A stretch of 64,000 bases of DNA from a virus. Position numbers and translations under genes: made by a program. Below are positions 19,248 through 27,539 of this stretch, in pieces. Positions within the stretch are counted from its first letter, which is position 1, and each line of letters begins with the position of its first letter. The DNA lies in IMG/VR virus record IMGVR_UViG_3300006931_000001, positions 53,395 to 117,394 of that record. One strand, given 5' to 3'. A model generated the notes under the pieces. It saw only the letters and a list, made by a program, of their open reading frames with translations, was not told where the DNA came from and searched no databases.

Positions 19248-20308
19248 ATCTCGGAGCTCGTATGCGAGCGCTTGTCAGATTGTTTGACATCAGAACATAT
19301 TTGAAAAAATATGATCCTGACGCAAAAGATCACGGCAAAGAAATGTCCGTGGATTGTCCATACTGTATCGAAGAAGACAAGCTAAAAAAGCTCTGGGTAT
19401 TGTGCGAAGATCGAAACGGAAAACGTGCTGGACACTGGATTTGTTATTACTGTCAATCAGGCGGCACTGATGTTGTCTCACTCATACGATATATTGAGGA
19501 TTGTTCTCTCTTTCAAGTTTTCGAAATTCTCACAGCTGATCGTGCAGATGCACAGCATGTTGATTTACGGATTCTGATTCAAGACACACTTTTTGGTGTA
19601 GATGGTTCAATCGAAGCACATTGGGATGAAACACCAATCAAGCCTATTCCATTACCTGACAGTTTCAAACGTATTAGAGATGTTAATCAATATCCGTATT
19701 TAGCACGACGTGGTATTTCTCAAGAGCGTGTTGATTTATATGGTTTAGGCGTGTGCACAGTTGGTGCAGGCAAGGAAGCCAAATACACAAATCGGCTAAT
19801 AGTACCTGTAATATTGCACGGTCAACAAATATTTTATATCGCACGATATATGAAAAAGATACCTCCTAAAGGAGTGAAAAAATCACTGTATCCTGTAGGA
19901 GCTAAATCTGGTCGTACATTATTTAATTACGACACAGCGAAACAGTTTGAACGTGTGTACCTGGTAGAGGATGTATTTTCCGCGATGGCTATAGGCAAAC
20001 GTGCGATGGCTACATTTGGAACATCTTTTAGTCAGTACCAAATGGATTTATTGTTACGTAGTGCAGCGCAAGAAGTAGTCATCATCTGGGATAGAGATGA
20101 TGGAGCAAAAGCTGGCCAGAGTGGCTATGAGAAAGCGCAAAAGGTGGCAGAGCGTCTATCCGAATTCTGGCGTGTGAGGAATGTACGGCTACCAGACGCA
20201 CGAGATCCAGATGAGATCAAACGCTCTGAACTCCGACGCTTGGTGAAGGCTACGTCTGTACTCGATGAAAGCTCGGCGTGGCGAGCTACTGTGCTTTCTC
20301 GTTTGTGA
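19244..20308 (+). CDS. DNA primase (CHC2 zinc finger and Toprim)
   Basis: A 354-residue primase. The start is the ATG overlapping the upstream TGA, preceded by AAAAGGA; a longer frame from 19169 lacks this context. Zinc-binding cysteines are C38, C41, C67 and C70 (CPYC ... CYYC). The Toprim domain has LVED near residue 241 (catalytic Glu) and the acidic WDRDDGAKAGQ near 281, with a GTSFSQYQM segment between them. The protein makes RNA primers for lagging-strand synthesis with the DnaB-like helicase upstream. It is about half the length of bacterial DnaG and lacks the C-terminal helicase-binding domain. Confidence 0.85.
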   Translation: MNLGARMRALVRLFDIRTYLKKYDPDAKDHGKEMSVDCPYCIEEDKLKKLWVLCEDRNGKRAGHWICYYCQSGGTDVVSLIRYIEDCSLFQVFEILTADRADAQHVDLRILIQDTLFGVDGSIEAHWDETPIKPIPLPDSFKRIRDVNQYPYLARRGISQERVDLYGLGVCTVGAGKEAKYTNRLIVPVILHGQQIFYIARYMKKIPPKGVKKSLYPVGAKSGRTLFNYDTAKQFERVYLVEDVFSAMAIGKRAMATFGTSFSQYQMDLLLRSAAQEVVIIWDRDDGAKAGQSGYEKAQKVAERLSEFWRVRNVRLPDARDPDEIKRSELRRLVKATSVLDESSAWRATVLSRL

Positions 20309-20430
20309 GCTCTGCTAGCATCCTTGGAATGCTAGCAGCCGATGTAGGTGCAGGTAGCCTGCTGGCTAAGTTCCTGGCGGACCTCGTAGGAAATCGTGTA
20401 AGTGTGCGATTTTGCTACGAAAAAAGTTAG
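20309..20430 (+). other. Structured intergenic region with nested hairpins
   Basis: Directly after the primase stop there is a perfect inverted repeat, CTGCTAGCAT (20312-20321) and ATGCTAGCAG (20329-20338), around a 7-base loop. It is followed by GCAGG-tag-CCTGC (20349-20361) and an imperfect GTAG/AAATCG hairpin (about 20386-20418). No T-tract follows the first hairpin, so it is not a standard terminator. A 33-codon frame begins at ATG 20329 inside the hairpin arm, without a convincing ribosome site. The region could be an RNA processing or regulatory element. Confidence 0.45.
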
Positions 20431-20462
20431 CGCATAAAATATCCTGCATGCTCTGTATAGAC

Positions 20463-20762
20463 ATGGCGACCTCGAACGTAACGACCGCGAGCAAGCAAGC
20501 TAACAGCTGGCAATTTACGTGTAATTACACATACAGCTCTGGTCGTAAGTGTGATGATGAAAATCTCCATCGTCGATACAAAGATCCGCATAATCATACT
20601 GCAGAAACTAGTCTCTGTTGTGACCGCACTGGTTGTGATCTAGCTGCTAGATCTGATCAGATATACATCACCATAAGAGCGATAGATCTCTACAAAAAAT
20701 TTTGTGATAAGCACTGGCTTGAAGAGTCTTACGCTCAGCGCATGTATAATATTGGTCTTTGA
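20463..20762 (+). CDS. Cys-rich small protein, unknown
   Basis: A 99-residue protein with 6 cysteines spread as CNYTYSSGRKC, CCDRTGC and FCDKHW, suggesting a metal-binding fold. The start is uncertain: ATG at 20448 or a TTG at 20412 are also in frame, and none has a clear ribosome site. No family recognised. Confidence 0.5.
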   Translation: MATSNVTTASKQANSWQFTCNYTYSSGRKCDDENLHRRYKDPHNHTAETSLCCDRTGCDLAARSDQIYITIRAIDLYKKFCDKHWLEESYAQRMYNIGL

Positions 20763-20786
20763 ACAGAGCTCGAAAGGAGAGGGAAA

Positions 20787-21245
20787 ATGGACACGAAAAT
20801 TCATAGCGTGGCAGTATTCGGCTCTAATGGATCTTATCTAATAGGCGTAGAAACAACAGAGGTCTCTCCAAATCTGATAGCTTTGGTACGTCGTCCAATC
20901 AGGAAGACGGAAGTTCTCGGTTACGCAGCATCAGAAGGTACTCAAGATATATTTTATGGTGTTGTCGTTTTGCGTGAGACAAATGGTAAATTATCACAGT
21001 GGCGTATCTCACGTTCCGGAAGCAGTGAATTTACACCTACTGAGCCTCCGTATTATGTGCCTTATCTGAATTTACCAGATGAAGAGCATGGATGGAGATG
21101 GCAGGAAACACCTGTAGATTTGCCGGGGCCGGCTGATCGATTTTTCATCGGTACCAAAGAAGTAACCTCAGAAGAGGCACATGCACAATGTGCTGCTTTT
21201 GAAAAAATGAGAGATGCTGAGATCAACAAACTCAAGCTCTATTAA
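20787..21245 (+). CDS. Hypothetical protein
   Basis: A 152-residue protein with a strong AAAGGAGAG site. It has a predicted mixed alpha/beta fold, with IHSVAVFGSNGSYLIGVE at the N-terminus and a helix at the C-terminus (EEAHAQCAAFEKMRDAE). No family recognised. It starts a run of small genes to about 22.9 kb. Confidence 0.6.
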   Translation: MDTKIHSVAVFGSNGSYLIGVETTEVSPNLIALVRRPIRKTEVLGYAASEGTQDIFYGVVVLRETNGKLSQWRISRSGSSEFTPTEPPYYVPYLNLPDEEHGWRWQETPVDLPGPADRFFIGTKEVTSEEAHAQCAAFEKMRDAEINKLKLY

Positions 21246-21252
21246 ATAAATC

Positions 21253-21486
21253 ATGATCATTATTGATTTTTCGCAATCAGTGGAGTTGGATAATACAACA
21301 ATTCTGTTTCGACGAGTCGCACTTGAGAGGCTTAAGGAATATGGTGCGGCGATTTATGCTAAATATATCCTTCCAATGGTTGAAGACTGTAACGCAGCTC
21401 TTACGGGTGATGTGGTAGCTCGTCAACGCGTTATTGAAACTCTGAGAAGTGAGCTCGCACCATTTAGCGGAGGCGTACTGTGTTGA
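21253..21486 (+). CDS. Small hypothetical protein
   Basis: A 77-residue, mostly helical protein following the previous stop by seven bases. It contains a potential amphipathic helix (VALERLKEYGAAIYAKYIL). No family recognised. It overlaps the next gene by seven bases. Confidence 0.55.
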   Translation: MIIIDFSQSVELDNTTILFRRVALERLKEYGAAIYAKYILPMVEDCNAALTGDVVARQRVIETLRSELAPFSGGVLC

Positions 21487-21725
21487 TGACGCAAGAGTAT
21501 TTTGATTTTGTGAGCATCGCACGTGCAATAGTCGTTAAGAAATTGGCAAACAAATTGAACACGTGGACAACAGGTCCGCGTGCTGGACAAATGTTTCACA
21601 AGAATTTTAGCGATCATCGTGCATTCAAACGCATGGTAGATGCGCATGTTCGAAATGAGTTTCAAAAGTATCTCCATATCGGTGCTAGGATACGCGCTCT
21701 AGCAGATGAGGATTTGATTAAATAA
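21480..21725 (+). CDS. Small basic hypothetical protein
   Basis: An 81-residue protein. The GTG start at 21480 is favoured because GGAG lies seven bases upstream; an ATG at 21486 is the alternative. It is rich in Lys, Arg and His and predicted helical. No family recognised. Confidence 0.5.
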   Translation: MLMTQEYFDFVSIARAIVVKKLANKLNTWTTGPRAGQMFHKNFSDHRAFKRMVDAHVRNEFQKYLHIGARIRALADEDLIK

Positions 21726-21752
21726 CTCCTAACGAACGAGTAGTACAAAAAA

Positions 21753-21914
21753 ATGACGTTATATGCGAAGCCTCTTACGCTTGCGCAACTTGCCGCAACG
21801 CTTAGACCGATGTATCGAACGCGACAGCCGAATTCACCTCAATTGGTGTATATCGGTGAAGTTGTGTTAGATATGAAAACCGCTGTATTCATCTCAGGAG
21901 ATTCTCATGTGTGA
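21753..21914 (+). CDS. Short ORF, 53 residues, unknown
   Basis: A 53-codon frame fills the gap between two neighbouring genes and overlaps the next start by eight bases. The product begins MTLYAKPLTLAQLAATLRP and ends with a beta-strand segment (QLVYIGEVVLDMKTAVFI). There is no good ribosome site. The tight fit into the gap and the protein-like composition favour a real gene. Confidence 0.45.
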   Translation: MTLYAKPLTLAQLAATLRPMYRTRQPNSPQLVYIGEVVLDMKTAVFISGDSHV

Positions 21915-22152
21915 TCGGTGCAGAGAAAAGATTATAGCGATCAATACTTTTCTGGACAGACTCAAGGAAGTACACGGTCAGATCGAAATCATCGGTTTCG
22001 TGAGAGATACTGACGGCGAACCTATGCCGATTATGTTGATCGAGGCTCCACCTGAACATCTGATCGAAATCCACCAACTTGGTCGTGCTGCAGGTATTCA
22101 AATGCCCGAGTCTCCAATTGCCGTTAAGGCAAGAGAGTTTGGTGCTTCGTGA
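21907..22152 (+). CDS. Small hypothetical protein
   Basis: An 81-residue acidic protein with an N-terminal CDRC pair and a predicted alpha/beta fold (IEIIGFVRDTDGEPMPIML). AGGAG lies six bases upstream. Its stop overlaps the following GTG start (GTGA). No family recognised. Confidence 0.55.
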   Translation: MCDRCREKIIAINTFLDRLKEVHGQIEIIGFVRDTDGEPMPIMLIEAPPEHLIEIHQLGRAAGIQMPESPIAVKAREFGAS

Positions 22153-22367
22153 TCACTCAGAACTCGTCAAATCAAATATCAACAATTCCACTGAGCGAAC
22201 AAAGACGCATTCACGAAGATGATGAAGTCCGTTGCGGAGATATCATGTATCTTCGTGATGACGGATCGCCATCACGGCGACTGTGTGGAGGTTGCAGCTC
22301 GCTGACTGATACCGGGATGCAAAATCCAGACGGCTGCATGGAATTACTGGAGTCAACTTTAAGATGA
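22149..22367 (+). CDS. Small hypothetical protein
   Basis: A 72-residue protein starting at the GTG of a GTGA overlap. It has three cysteines in the second half (RLCGGCSSL, then PDGC), suggesting metal binding or a disulfide. Its stop overlaps the next ATG. No family recognised. Confidence 0.5.
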   Translation: MITQNSSNQISTIPLSEQRRIHEDDEVRCGDIMYLRDDGSPSRRLCGGCSSLTDTGMQNPDGCMELLESTLR

Positions 22368-22558
22368 TGTGGTTCGCGTATGCAGTTATTTGGCTCGCAA
22401 CAAGTGGAGCTGTTTGTTTTGGAATTTACCGTACAGGCGATATCAGTTGCTTGTGGGCATTATTGATTCCTGGTTTATTAAGTTTTTCTTCTAACAGATC
22501 CGATAAGTCCGTCAATGCAAACTCTCAAAGGAAAGAAACTGACAATGACGAAGACTGA
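22364..22558 (+). CDS. Small two-helix membrane protein
   Basis: A 64-residue protein with two hydrophobic segments, about residues 2-22 and 29-43, joined by a short loop, then a charged acidic tail ending DNDED. It is ATGA-coupled upstream. It could be a holin-like or other membrane-active protein, but no lysis gene is nearby. Confidence 0.5.
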   Translation: MMWFAYAVIWLATSGAVCFGIYRTGDISCLWALLIPGLLSFSSNRSDKSVNANSQRKETDNDED

Positions 22559-22916
22559 TGATAATGGCAAGACGCTTCCTATGCTTGTTTCCATGCGCGT
22601 CAATGTAAATACTTTATGCAGTAATGGCGGCAAAAATAAAAAATTAATTCCTGGAGAACTAGTCACACAAAATCCAGGTGAATCTATAAATGCTTTCGCA
22701 CTTCGACTTGTCACGTATATTACTGCAGAACATGATCGTATTACTAACAGTATTATGAATATTGATATGGTGAAAGACAAACTGATATCACTAGCTACAG
22801 AACTTAAGGACATCGGATTCACTAATATTGCTGATGGACTTATGAGAGAAGCCAAGTATTTATATCCGTCATCTATTGGTGAATATAAAGACGATGACGA
22901 AGATGATGAAGATTAA
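22545..22916 (+). CDS. Hypothetical protein with acidic tail
   Basis: A 123-residue protein. I start at ATG 22545, 12 bases after AAGGAAA; an upstream ATG at 22515 would overlap the membrane gene by 44 bases. It is helical in its centre (about residues 45-90) and ends in DDDEDDED. No family recognised. Confidence 0.5.
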   Translation: MTKTDDNGKTLPMLVSMRVNVNTLCSNGGKNKKLIPGELVTQNPGESINAFALRLVTYITAEHDRITNSIMNIDMVKDKLISLATELKDIGFTNIADGLMREAKYLYPSSIGEYKDDDEDDED

Positions 22917-22956
22917 AAACTAAAATCCATTACACACGAAAGAGAAAGGCAGCTCT

Positions 22957-23433
22957 ATGGAACAACGTCAAGACCGTCCTCAGTGGAAACTTGCAAAACT
23001 CTTCACTCACGATGAACAGCTTTTGCTGAGTGGACCACGTTATGCGGTTCGTGTGAGCAAGCTCGATCAAGGATACCCACGCTACTCCATCATGGTGGGA
23101 GCCTTGGTTCCACCTCGAATCGAAGCTGAACACAATGGTGTCGCTCGACCAGCCGCAATTCCATTTGATGTCAATACGTGGCGATTCGTAAATCACATCA
23201 ATCTGGTTTATACCACGAACAATGGTGTCGCTATGCCAGATAACGCGATTGAGAAGATCAACGCGTTACTGGTATTGGCACGTGGTTGGATCACCTCAGA
23301 GGTGCAGCGCCACACCGATGAATTTATCGAGAGAAAGCAGTCACGCGAAATGCGTGATATCAGTCGTGGTGCACCTGTCACGGCACACACCGGAAAGACC
23401 GCCAAGGCTAAGGCCAAGGCAGCGTCCAAGTAA
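22957..23433 (+). CDS. Basic-tailed hypothetical protein
   Basis: A 158-residue protein with a GAAAGG site. The first 130 residues look folded and alpha/beta. The last 20 are a Lys/Ala tail (KTAKAKAKAASK) like histone-tail or nucleic-acid-binding extensions. Base composition is more GC rich than surrounding genes. It may bind DNA together with the next gene. Confidence 0.55.
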   Translation: MEQRQDRPQWKLAKLFTHDEQLLLSGPRYAVRVSKLDQGYPRYSIMVGALVPPRIEAEHNGVARPAAIPFDVNTWRFVNHINLVYTTNNGVAMPDNAIEKINALLVLARGWITSEVQRHTDEFIERKQSREMRDISRGAPVTAHTGKTAKAKAKAASK

Positions 23434-23474
23434 CTTACTCAAGCGTTAAATGCAATAGCAGCAAGGAGAGACAT

Positions 23475-23783
23475 ATGGCAAAGAATGCAAAGAGCAAAGA
23501 AAAGCAAGATTACGGATACTCGGCAGACAAAGATGTTGTTCTGAAAGATTTAGGCACAATCGAAGGTGGAGGGCGCGGCGGTGATCTTTCTCTTCGAATT
23601 GTGAGCTACGCTGGCGGTGCAGCCAAGCTCGCAATCACGCGCACTGGAGTCAACGCGGACACGAGCGAAACATGGCATTCTCCTAAACTCGGTCGGTTGA
23701 ACTTCAAGGAATTGGAAAGTCTGATGCCACTCATGGAGAAAGCATTGCGGTATCTGGAAAAGAAAAATAAGAAGAGCGAATAA
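23475..23783 (+). CDS. Small basic protein, possible PC4-like
   Basis: A 102-residue protein with AAGGAGAG upstream. Residues about 35-95 give a strand-strand-strand-helix order (DLSLRIVSYAGGAAKLAITR, then LNFKELESLMPLMEKAL), which is like the single-stranded-DNA-binding PC4 fold. Both ends are Lys rich. The assignment is a structural guess and not based on a specific motif. Confidence 0.5.
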   Translation: MAKNAKSKEKQDYGYSADKDVVLKDLGTIEGGGRGGDLSLRIVSYAGGAAKLAITRTGVNADTSETWHSPKLGRLNFKELESLMPLMEKALRYLEKKNKKSE

Positions 23784-23859
23784 CTAGATTCGCGTTTTCG
23801 TAGACGGCGTGTGCAAGACACACGCTGTGTGCGAGAATAAAAACCTTGGAGGTAGATGC

Positions 23860-24252
23860 ATGCGTGATGTTACTGTAACGTTTCTTGGTGTTGGTGATCG
23901 TGAGTCAATTATCGAAATGTTTCCATTCGCTGAGCAAGCCGACGATGATGTTGGTAGTACAGTAACTCAGCATCTAAGTTGTCTACAGCTTGTAGAGGGA
24001 GCGGACTTGGAAACAGACCAATGTTTTTCATCCTTCATGGATGCTGTAGTCTTGCAGTTTTCCAGAGAAGTTCCTTCTGATGTTGACTTGGATGTTTTAA
24101 TTAGAAGCATCCAACATGAAGTTACGTTAATACGCACGCTTTGGCCTATGCTTAATGAGCGTAGAAAATCCATACAAGACGACAGAGATAAATTCTGGTT
24201 CATGTTGTCGTGGTCTACATCAGATGAGGAGGAATGCGATGCAATTCACTGA
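23860..24252 (+). CDS. Hypothetical acidic protein
   Basis: A 130-residue acidic protein. The ATG at 23860 is chosen because GGAGG lies 7 bases upstream; the frame remains open back to 23809. It is predicted alpha/beta with Asp/Glu clusters. It overlaps the following gene's start. No family recognised. Confidence 0.55.
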   Translation: MRDVTVTFLGVGDRESIIEMFPFAEQADDDVGSTVTQHLSCLQLVEGADLETDQCFSSFMDAVVLQFSREVPSDVDLDVLIRSIQHEVTLIRTLWPMLNERRKSIQDDRDKFWFMLSWSTSDEEECDAIH

Positions 24253-24511
24253 GTGCAAGTGCGGTAATGCTGCGCGCTATATCAACGCGCGTGGTGAATT
24301 GTGTTGTGGCATTTGCCCTCTAAAAGAGCGCATCGATTCGATTCAGCTACGAAATGTAGCTCCACTATTAGCATGGGTACGCAAATACCAAGATAATGTT
24401 TATCGCATGCAGAATACATACATGGATCACGCTTCTGCACATGAGTGCAGGAAAACAAGACAAGCACTTGATCTAGAGCTAGCTGATATCGTACAAAACA
24501 AACCGGAGTAG
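24239..24511 (+). CDS. Small zinc-binding protein, unknown
   Basis: A 90-residue protein. The ATG at 24239 follows GAGGAGG, so the longer frame from 24155 is unlikely. Cysteines in CKCGN and CCGICPLKER near the N-terminus form a possible zinc knuckle. The rest is helical. No family recognised. Confidence 0.55.
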   Translation: MQFTECKCGNAARYINARGELCCGICPLKERIDSIQLRNVAPLLAWVRKYQDNVYRMQNTYMDHASAHECRKTRQALDLELADIVQNKPE

Positions 24512-24513
24512 CT

Positions 24514-25623
24514 GTGGATAAGCACCAACATATATGGGTGCGAGTCGAGAGGCGTGATACGGTTCGTGTTGTTTGCGAAATTTGTAATATATCACCGCCA
24601 ATTAGTAAGGCAGTGGTGCGTTTAGTTGTTCAGAACAAAATGGTGCGGTGTCCGTACGGATTTACGGATCACATGCTCACCGTCATGCCAGACGGCAAAC
24701 GCGTACGAAAAAAACAACCGTTGCATGATTGTTATCTCGACAGCTTGACGCCTGGTCATCGTTGCCGTGATCCAGAAAATACTGGCGCAGGACGTTGTCC
24801 TCACGTCAGAAAATTGATGAAAGAGCATGGCCTACGAACGTACGATCGCGTGCTGGTAGCGACGCGTGCGCGGCGTGGCGTGCTTCATCAGGAGTGGCCG
24901 CTAAACGTCGTTTACGCGCCGCTGGACGACGCTGGACGCACGTGGACGGCCGTCAACACGTTCACCGGCCAGCGTCATCCGGTGAGTTTACATGCCGAGC
25001 AACCGCATCGGCGAACGTTAGCCGGCGCTGACATTTGCCAGGAGTACGAGCGCTCAGTGGTCACGGTTAACGGAATGATGGTGCAAACGCAAAAAATAGG
25101 CTTGCCGTGGAACGGCGTACCGCCACGCGATAAGTGGCGGTGTACATGCAAAAATTGCGTGAAAGGAGTAGTAGTGGCGCGAACGCAGAACAAGAGCAAG
25201 AAACCAAAAAATGAACAGCCTATTGACAAACCTCCATCATCGGATGCGGCTCCATATGTTCCAGCACTTCACAGCATGTGGAAGCGTGATGAAAAAGGCA
25301 TGGTCTATGCTGGACCAAAAAAACCAACTGGTCGTCGCTTCAAGAATCAAAAGGATTTTGAAGACTATCAAACAAAACACGTGACACCTCCGCAGCCGGC
25401 AGAAGATAAAGCATTAACGATCGGCGAAGCCTTAACCACAAGACTTCGTACGATCGCAGCTGGTAACGCCGCTGCTGATAAGAGAATTGCAGCATATCGT
25501 GCACGACCTTGTGTTTTATCGAAAGACAAAACATGGTGCACAGCGCACGATCGGCCTGCAGTCAAAAAACTGTGCGATATCGGAAGAGATAACAAGCGCA
25601 AGAAACTCAAGAAAAAAAAGTAA
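24514..25623 (+). CDS. Cys-rich hypothetical protein
   Basis: A 369-residue basic protein starting at GTG. It has scattered Cys pairs in the first 230 residues (VCEIC, RCPHV, CTCKNC) and Lys-rich ends, especially the C-terminal KRKKLKKKK. The segment at about 24830-25110 is markedly more GC rich than its surroundings, which may mark acquired or differently constrained DNA. No family recognised. A nucleic-acid-binding role is plausible from charge. Confidence 0.55.
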   Translation: MDKHQHIWVRVERRDTVRVVCEICNISPPISKAVVRLVVQNKMVRCPYGFTDHMLTVMPDGKRVRKKQPLHDCYLDSLTPGHRCRDPENTGAGRCPHVRKLMKEHGLRTYDRVLVATRARRGVLHQEWPLNVVYAPLDDAGRTWTAVNTFTGQRHPVSLHAEQPHRRTLAGADICQEYERSVVTVNGMMVQTQKIGLPWNGVPPRDKWRCTCKNCVKGVVVARTQNKSKKPKNEQPIDKPPSSDAAPYVPALHSMWKRDEKGMVYAGPKKPTGRRFKNQKDFEDYQTKHVTPPQPAEDKALTIGEALTTRLRTIAAGNAAADKRIAAYRARPCVLSKDKTWCTAHDRPAVKKLCDIGRDNKRKKLKKKK

Positions 25624-25631
25624 CAAAATTG

Positions 25632-25808
25632 ATGTCGATTGTATGTGAGGTTTTGCAGGCTGTTGGATTGGGGTCCATTATAGGACACACATTCTATTGG
25701 CTTGGTGTATGGCGACGTCAGAGACAACATAAGAAGCTGTACCTGAAGCAGCGACAGAAAATGCTATCAGGTGATTACGAAGAAATCAGAATTGAGAAAA
25801 TTAAATGA
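25632..25808 (+). CDS. Small single-span membrane protein
   Basis: A 58-residue frame fits the gap between two genes and ends with ATGA overlap onto the AAA ATPase start. Residues about 8-27 form a hydrophobic helix (LQAVGLGSIIGHTFYWLGVW), followed by a basic coiled stretch (RRQRQHKKLYLKQRQK). The coupling suggests co-expression with the AAA/VWA module. No family recognised. Confidence 0.5.
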   Translation: MSIVCEVLQAVGLGSIIGHTFYWLGVWRRQRQHKKLYLKQRQKMLSGDYEEIRIEKIK

Positions 25809-26983
25809 AAAAAGATGCAAAGTATTGTAAGGTGACATGTCTCGAGTGTAATGAGTATGAGGATCATATTCTTGTGCCTCATATTCGCAAAAAGCATGAA
25901 ATGGATCCTGTGGTCTATCTGGAGAAACACGGAGGCTTGGATAAAGCGCCGCTTTGGTCCAGCTTTGGTTATTCTTACATAGCTAAATTACATTCTAACG
26001 CGAATGTTCCGATCGCCAGACCGAGGCGACGAATACAGGTGAGTAAACTCTTTCCAGATTTTGGAAAGCGCACCAATACGATACCCAGAGGCAAAGTTTC
26101 TGTATTCGATACACCAGGTCCGCTCACGCCAATATTCAATGAGCATTATATTTTTCCTGAAGAGCAAACTCTGGACCTGATTGTGCTCTTGGAAAAGCCT
26201 CAGCGTAATCGCGCGTGGATTCAAGGATGGAGCGGTACCGGCAAGACGGATCTTGTTCGGAATCTTGCGGCGCTGGTCGGTGCTGAGCTCTTGCTGTGGA
26301 ACCTCGATGCGTTTCAGCAGCGTAGCCATATTGTCGGCCACTGGACGGTAAAAGACGGCGCTACGGTGTGGCAAGATGGAGTGCTACCACGCGCCATGAA
26401 GCAAGGTTATTGGTGTTTGTGTAATGAGCTGGATACCAGCAATCCGGACGCCATGAATATCCTCAAGCCTGTGTTAGAGGATCCGCCGTATCTGATGATC
26501 GAAGAAACAGGTGAAATCATCAGTGAAGGTCATGGCTTGCATCCTGATTTTAGAATTATTGCTACAGCCAATACTTGGGGTCGCGGTGACACCACAGGAT
26601 TGTTCGTTAATACGAACACACAGAGCGATGCCGATTTGAGACGATGGAGTGGTAGACTTCTTTTGGATTACATGCCAAAAGAAGATGAACACAATATGCT
26701 CGAAAAATATTTCCCAGATAAACTCGACAAAGACGAAATAATCAAATTCGTGAGTGTCGCGAATAAAGTTCGCGATGCATTCAAAGCAGGTAAGATTGAC
26801 AAGACGTTTTCACCAGCTGAGTTGATTAATTGGTGTGAAAACTTTCTTGCCTTTGGTAAGACCGTGCATCATGCAGCACGTGTCAGTTTCCTACAATCAT
26901 GTACGCCAGATGTTGGATTGGCTATTGGTGAAATGATTAACGCAGTGTTTGGTGTGGAGAGTGGCACCGCGAAAGCGGAATAA
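25805..26983 (+). CDS. CobS/MoxR-like AAA ATPase with N-terminal zinc finger
   Basis: A 392-residue protein. Residues 9-35 hold a C-x-x-C ... H-x(3)-H set (CLEC ... HIRKKH) that looks like a zinc finger. The AAA core has Walker A GWSGTGKT (about 141-148), an Asn-Glu-Leu-Asp Walker B segment (CLCNELD, about 201-207), sensor 1 ATANTWG and an arginine-rich sensor region (LRRWSGRLLLDYMP). Such ATPases in the CobS/MoxR group work with VWA-domain partners to remodel protein complexes, as in cobalt chelatase. The CobT-like partner is encoded 500 bases downstream. In phages the substrate is unknown. Confidence 0.75.
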   Translation: MKKDAKYCKVTCLECNEYEDHILVPHIRKKHEMDPVVYLEKHGGLDKAPLWSSFGYSYIAKLHSNANVPIARPRRRIQVSKLFPDFGKRTNTIPRGKVSVFDTPGPLTPIFNEHYIFPEEQTLDLIVLLEKPQRNRAWIQGWSGTGKTDLVRNLAALVGAELLLWNLDAFQQRSHIVGHWTVKDGATVWQDGVLPRAMKQGYWCLCNELDTSNPDAMNILKPVLEDPPYLMIEETGEIISEGHGLHPDFRIIATANTWGRGDTTGLFVNTNTQSDADLRRWSGRLLLDYMPKEDEHNMLEKYFPDKLDKDEIIKFVSVANKVRDAFKAGKIDKTFSPAELINWCENFLAFGKTVHHAARVSFLQSCTPDVGLAIGEMINAVFGVESGTAKAE

Positions 26984-26984
26984 T

Positions 26985-27539
26985 ATGTACGCAGCATATT
27001 TGCTCTGCACAAAATTCTCTAAATACACTGGAATATTTTTAGGACAATTTGACTCGCCACCACAGGTAGTATTGAGCGTAGGAAAAATCGGACACATCCG
27101 TGAAACGCTCAAATATACTTCCACAAAAAGCGGTCCTTTTGCAGATGCAAAGCACGCTTTTAGGTACGCAAAGAAGATTGAAGCGTCACGCTTAGATATG
27201 GATGACTACTTCGTAGCCTGGTCATTGACATCATCGAACCAATGGCCAAGGCTCGATGTAGAATTTGAAGCGCCTAACGGACGACTGAGTAATGTATACG
27301 CAGGAGATGTACCCGCATGGTGGTATGATTTACTAACTTCTGCAGCTGGTAGTGCAGCACTACCAAAAACTGCCAAAGCTGTTCTAGCTGCGCGTAAGGA
27401 GCGCCATAGAGAGCTCAAAAGTAGATTCAAGACGCTGGCAAAAGAGACAGACGAATCAGTAGAGCCAGAAGAGAAAGAAGATAACAGTGAGCAAGTCATC
27501 AAAAGAAAACCGCGATTCAGGTATGTCCCACGGAAGTGA
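26985..27539 (+). CDS. Hypothetical protein between AAA and VWA genes
   Basis: A 184-residue protein starting two bases after the ATPase stop. It is alpha/beta in the first 100 residues (LLCTKFSKYTGIFLGQF) and ends with a charged low-complexity tail, including acidic ESVEPEEKEDNSEQV and basic RKPRFRYVPRK. No family recognised. Position between CobS-like and CobT-like genes suggests a role in the same complex. Confidence 0.55.
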   Translation: MYAAYLLCTKFSKYTGIFLGQFDSPPQVVLSVGKIGHIRETLKYTSTKSGPFADAKHAFRYAKKIEASRLDMDDYFVAWSLTSSNQWPRLDVEFEAPNGRLSNVYAGDVPAWWYDLLTSAAGSAALPKTAKAVLAARKERHRELKSRFKTLAKETDESVEPEEKEDNSEQVIKRKPRFRYVPRK

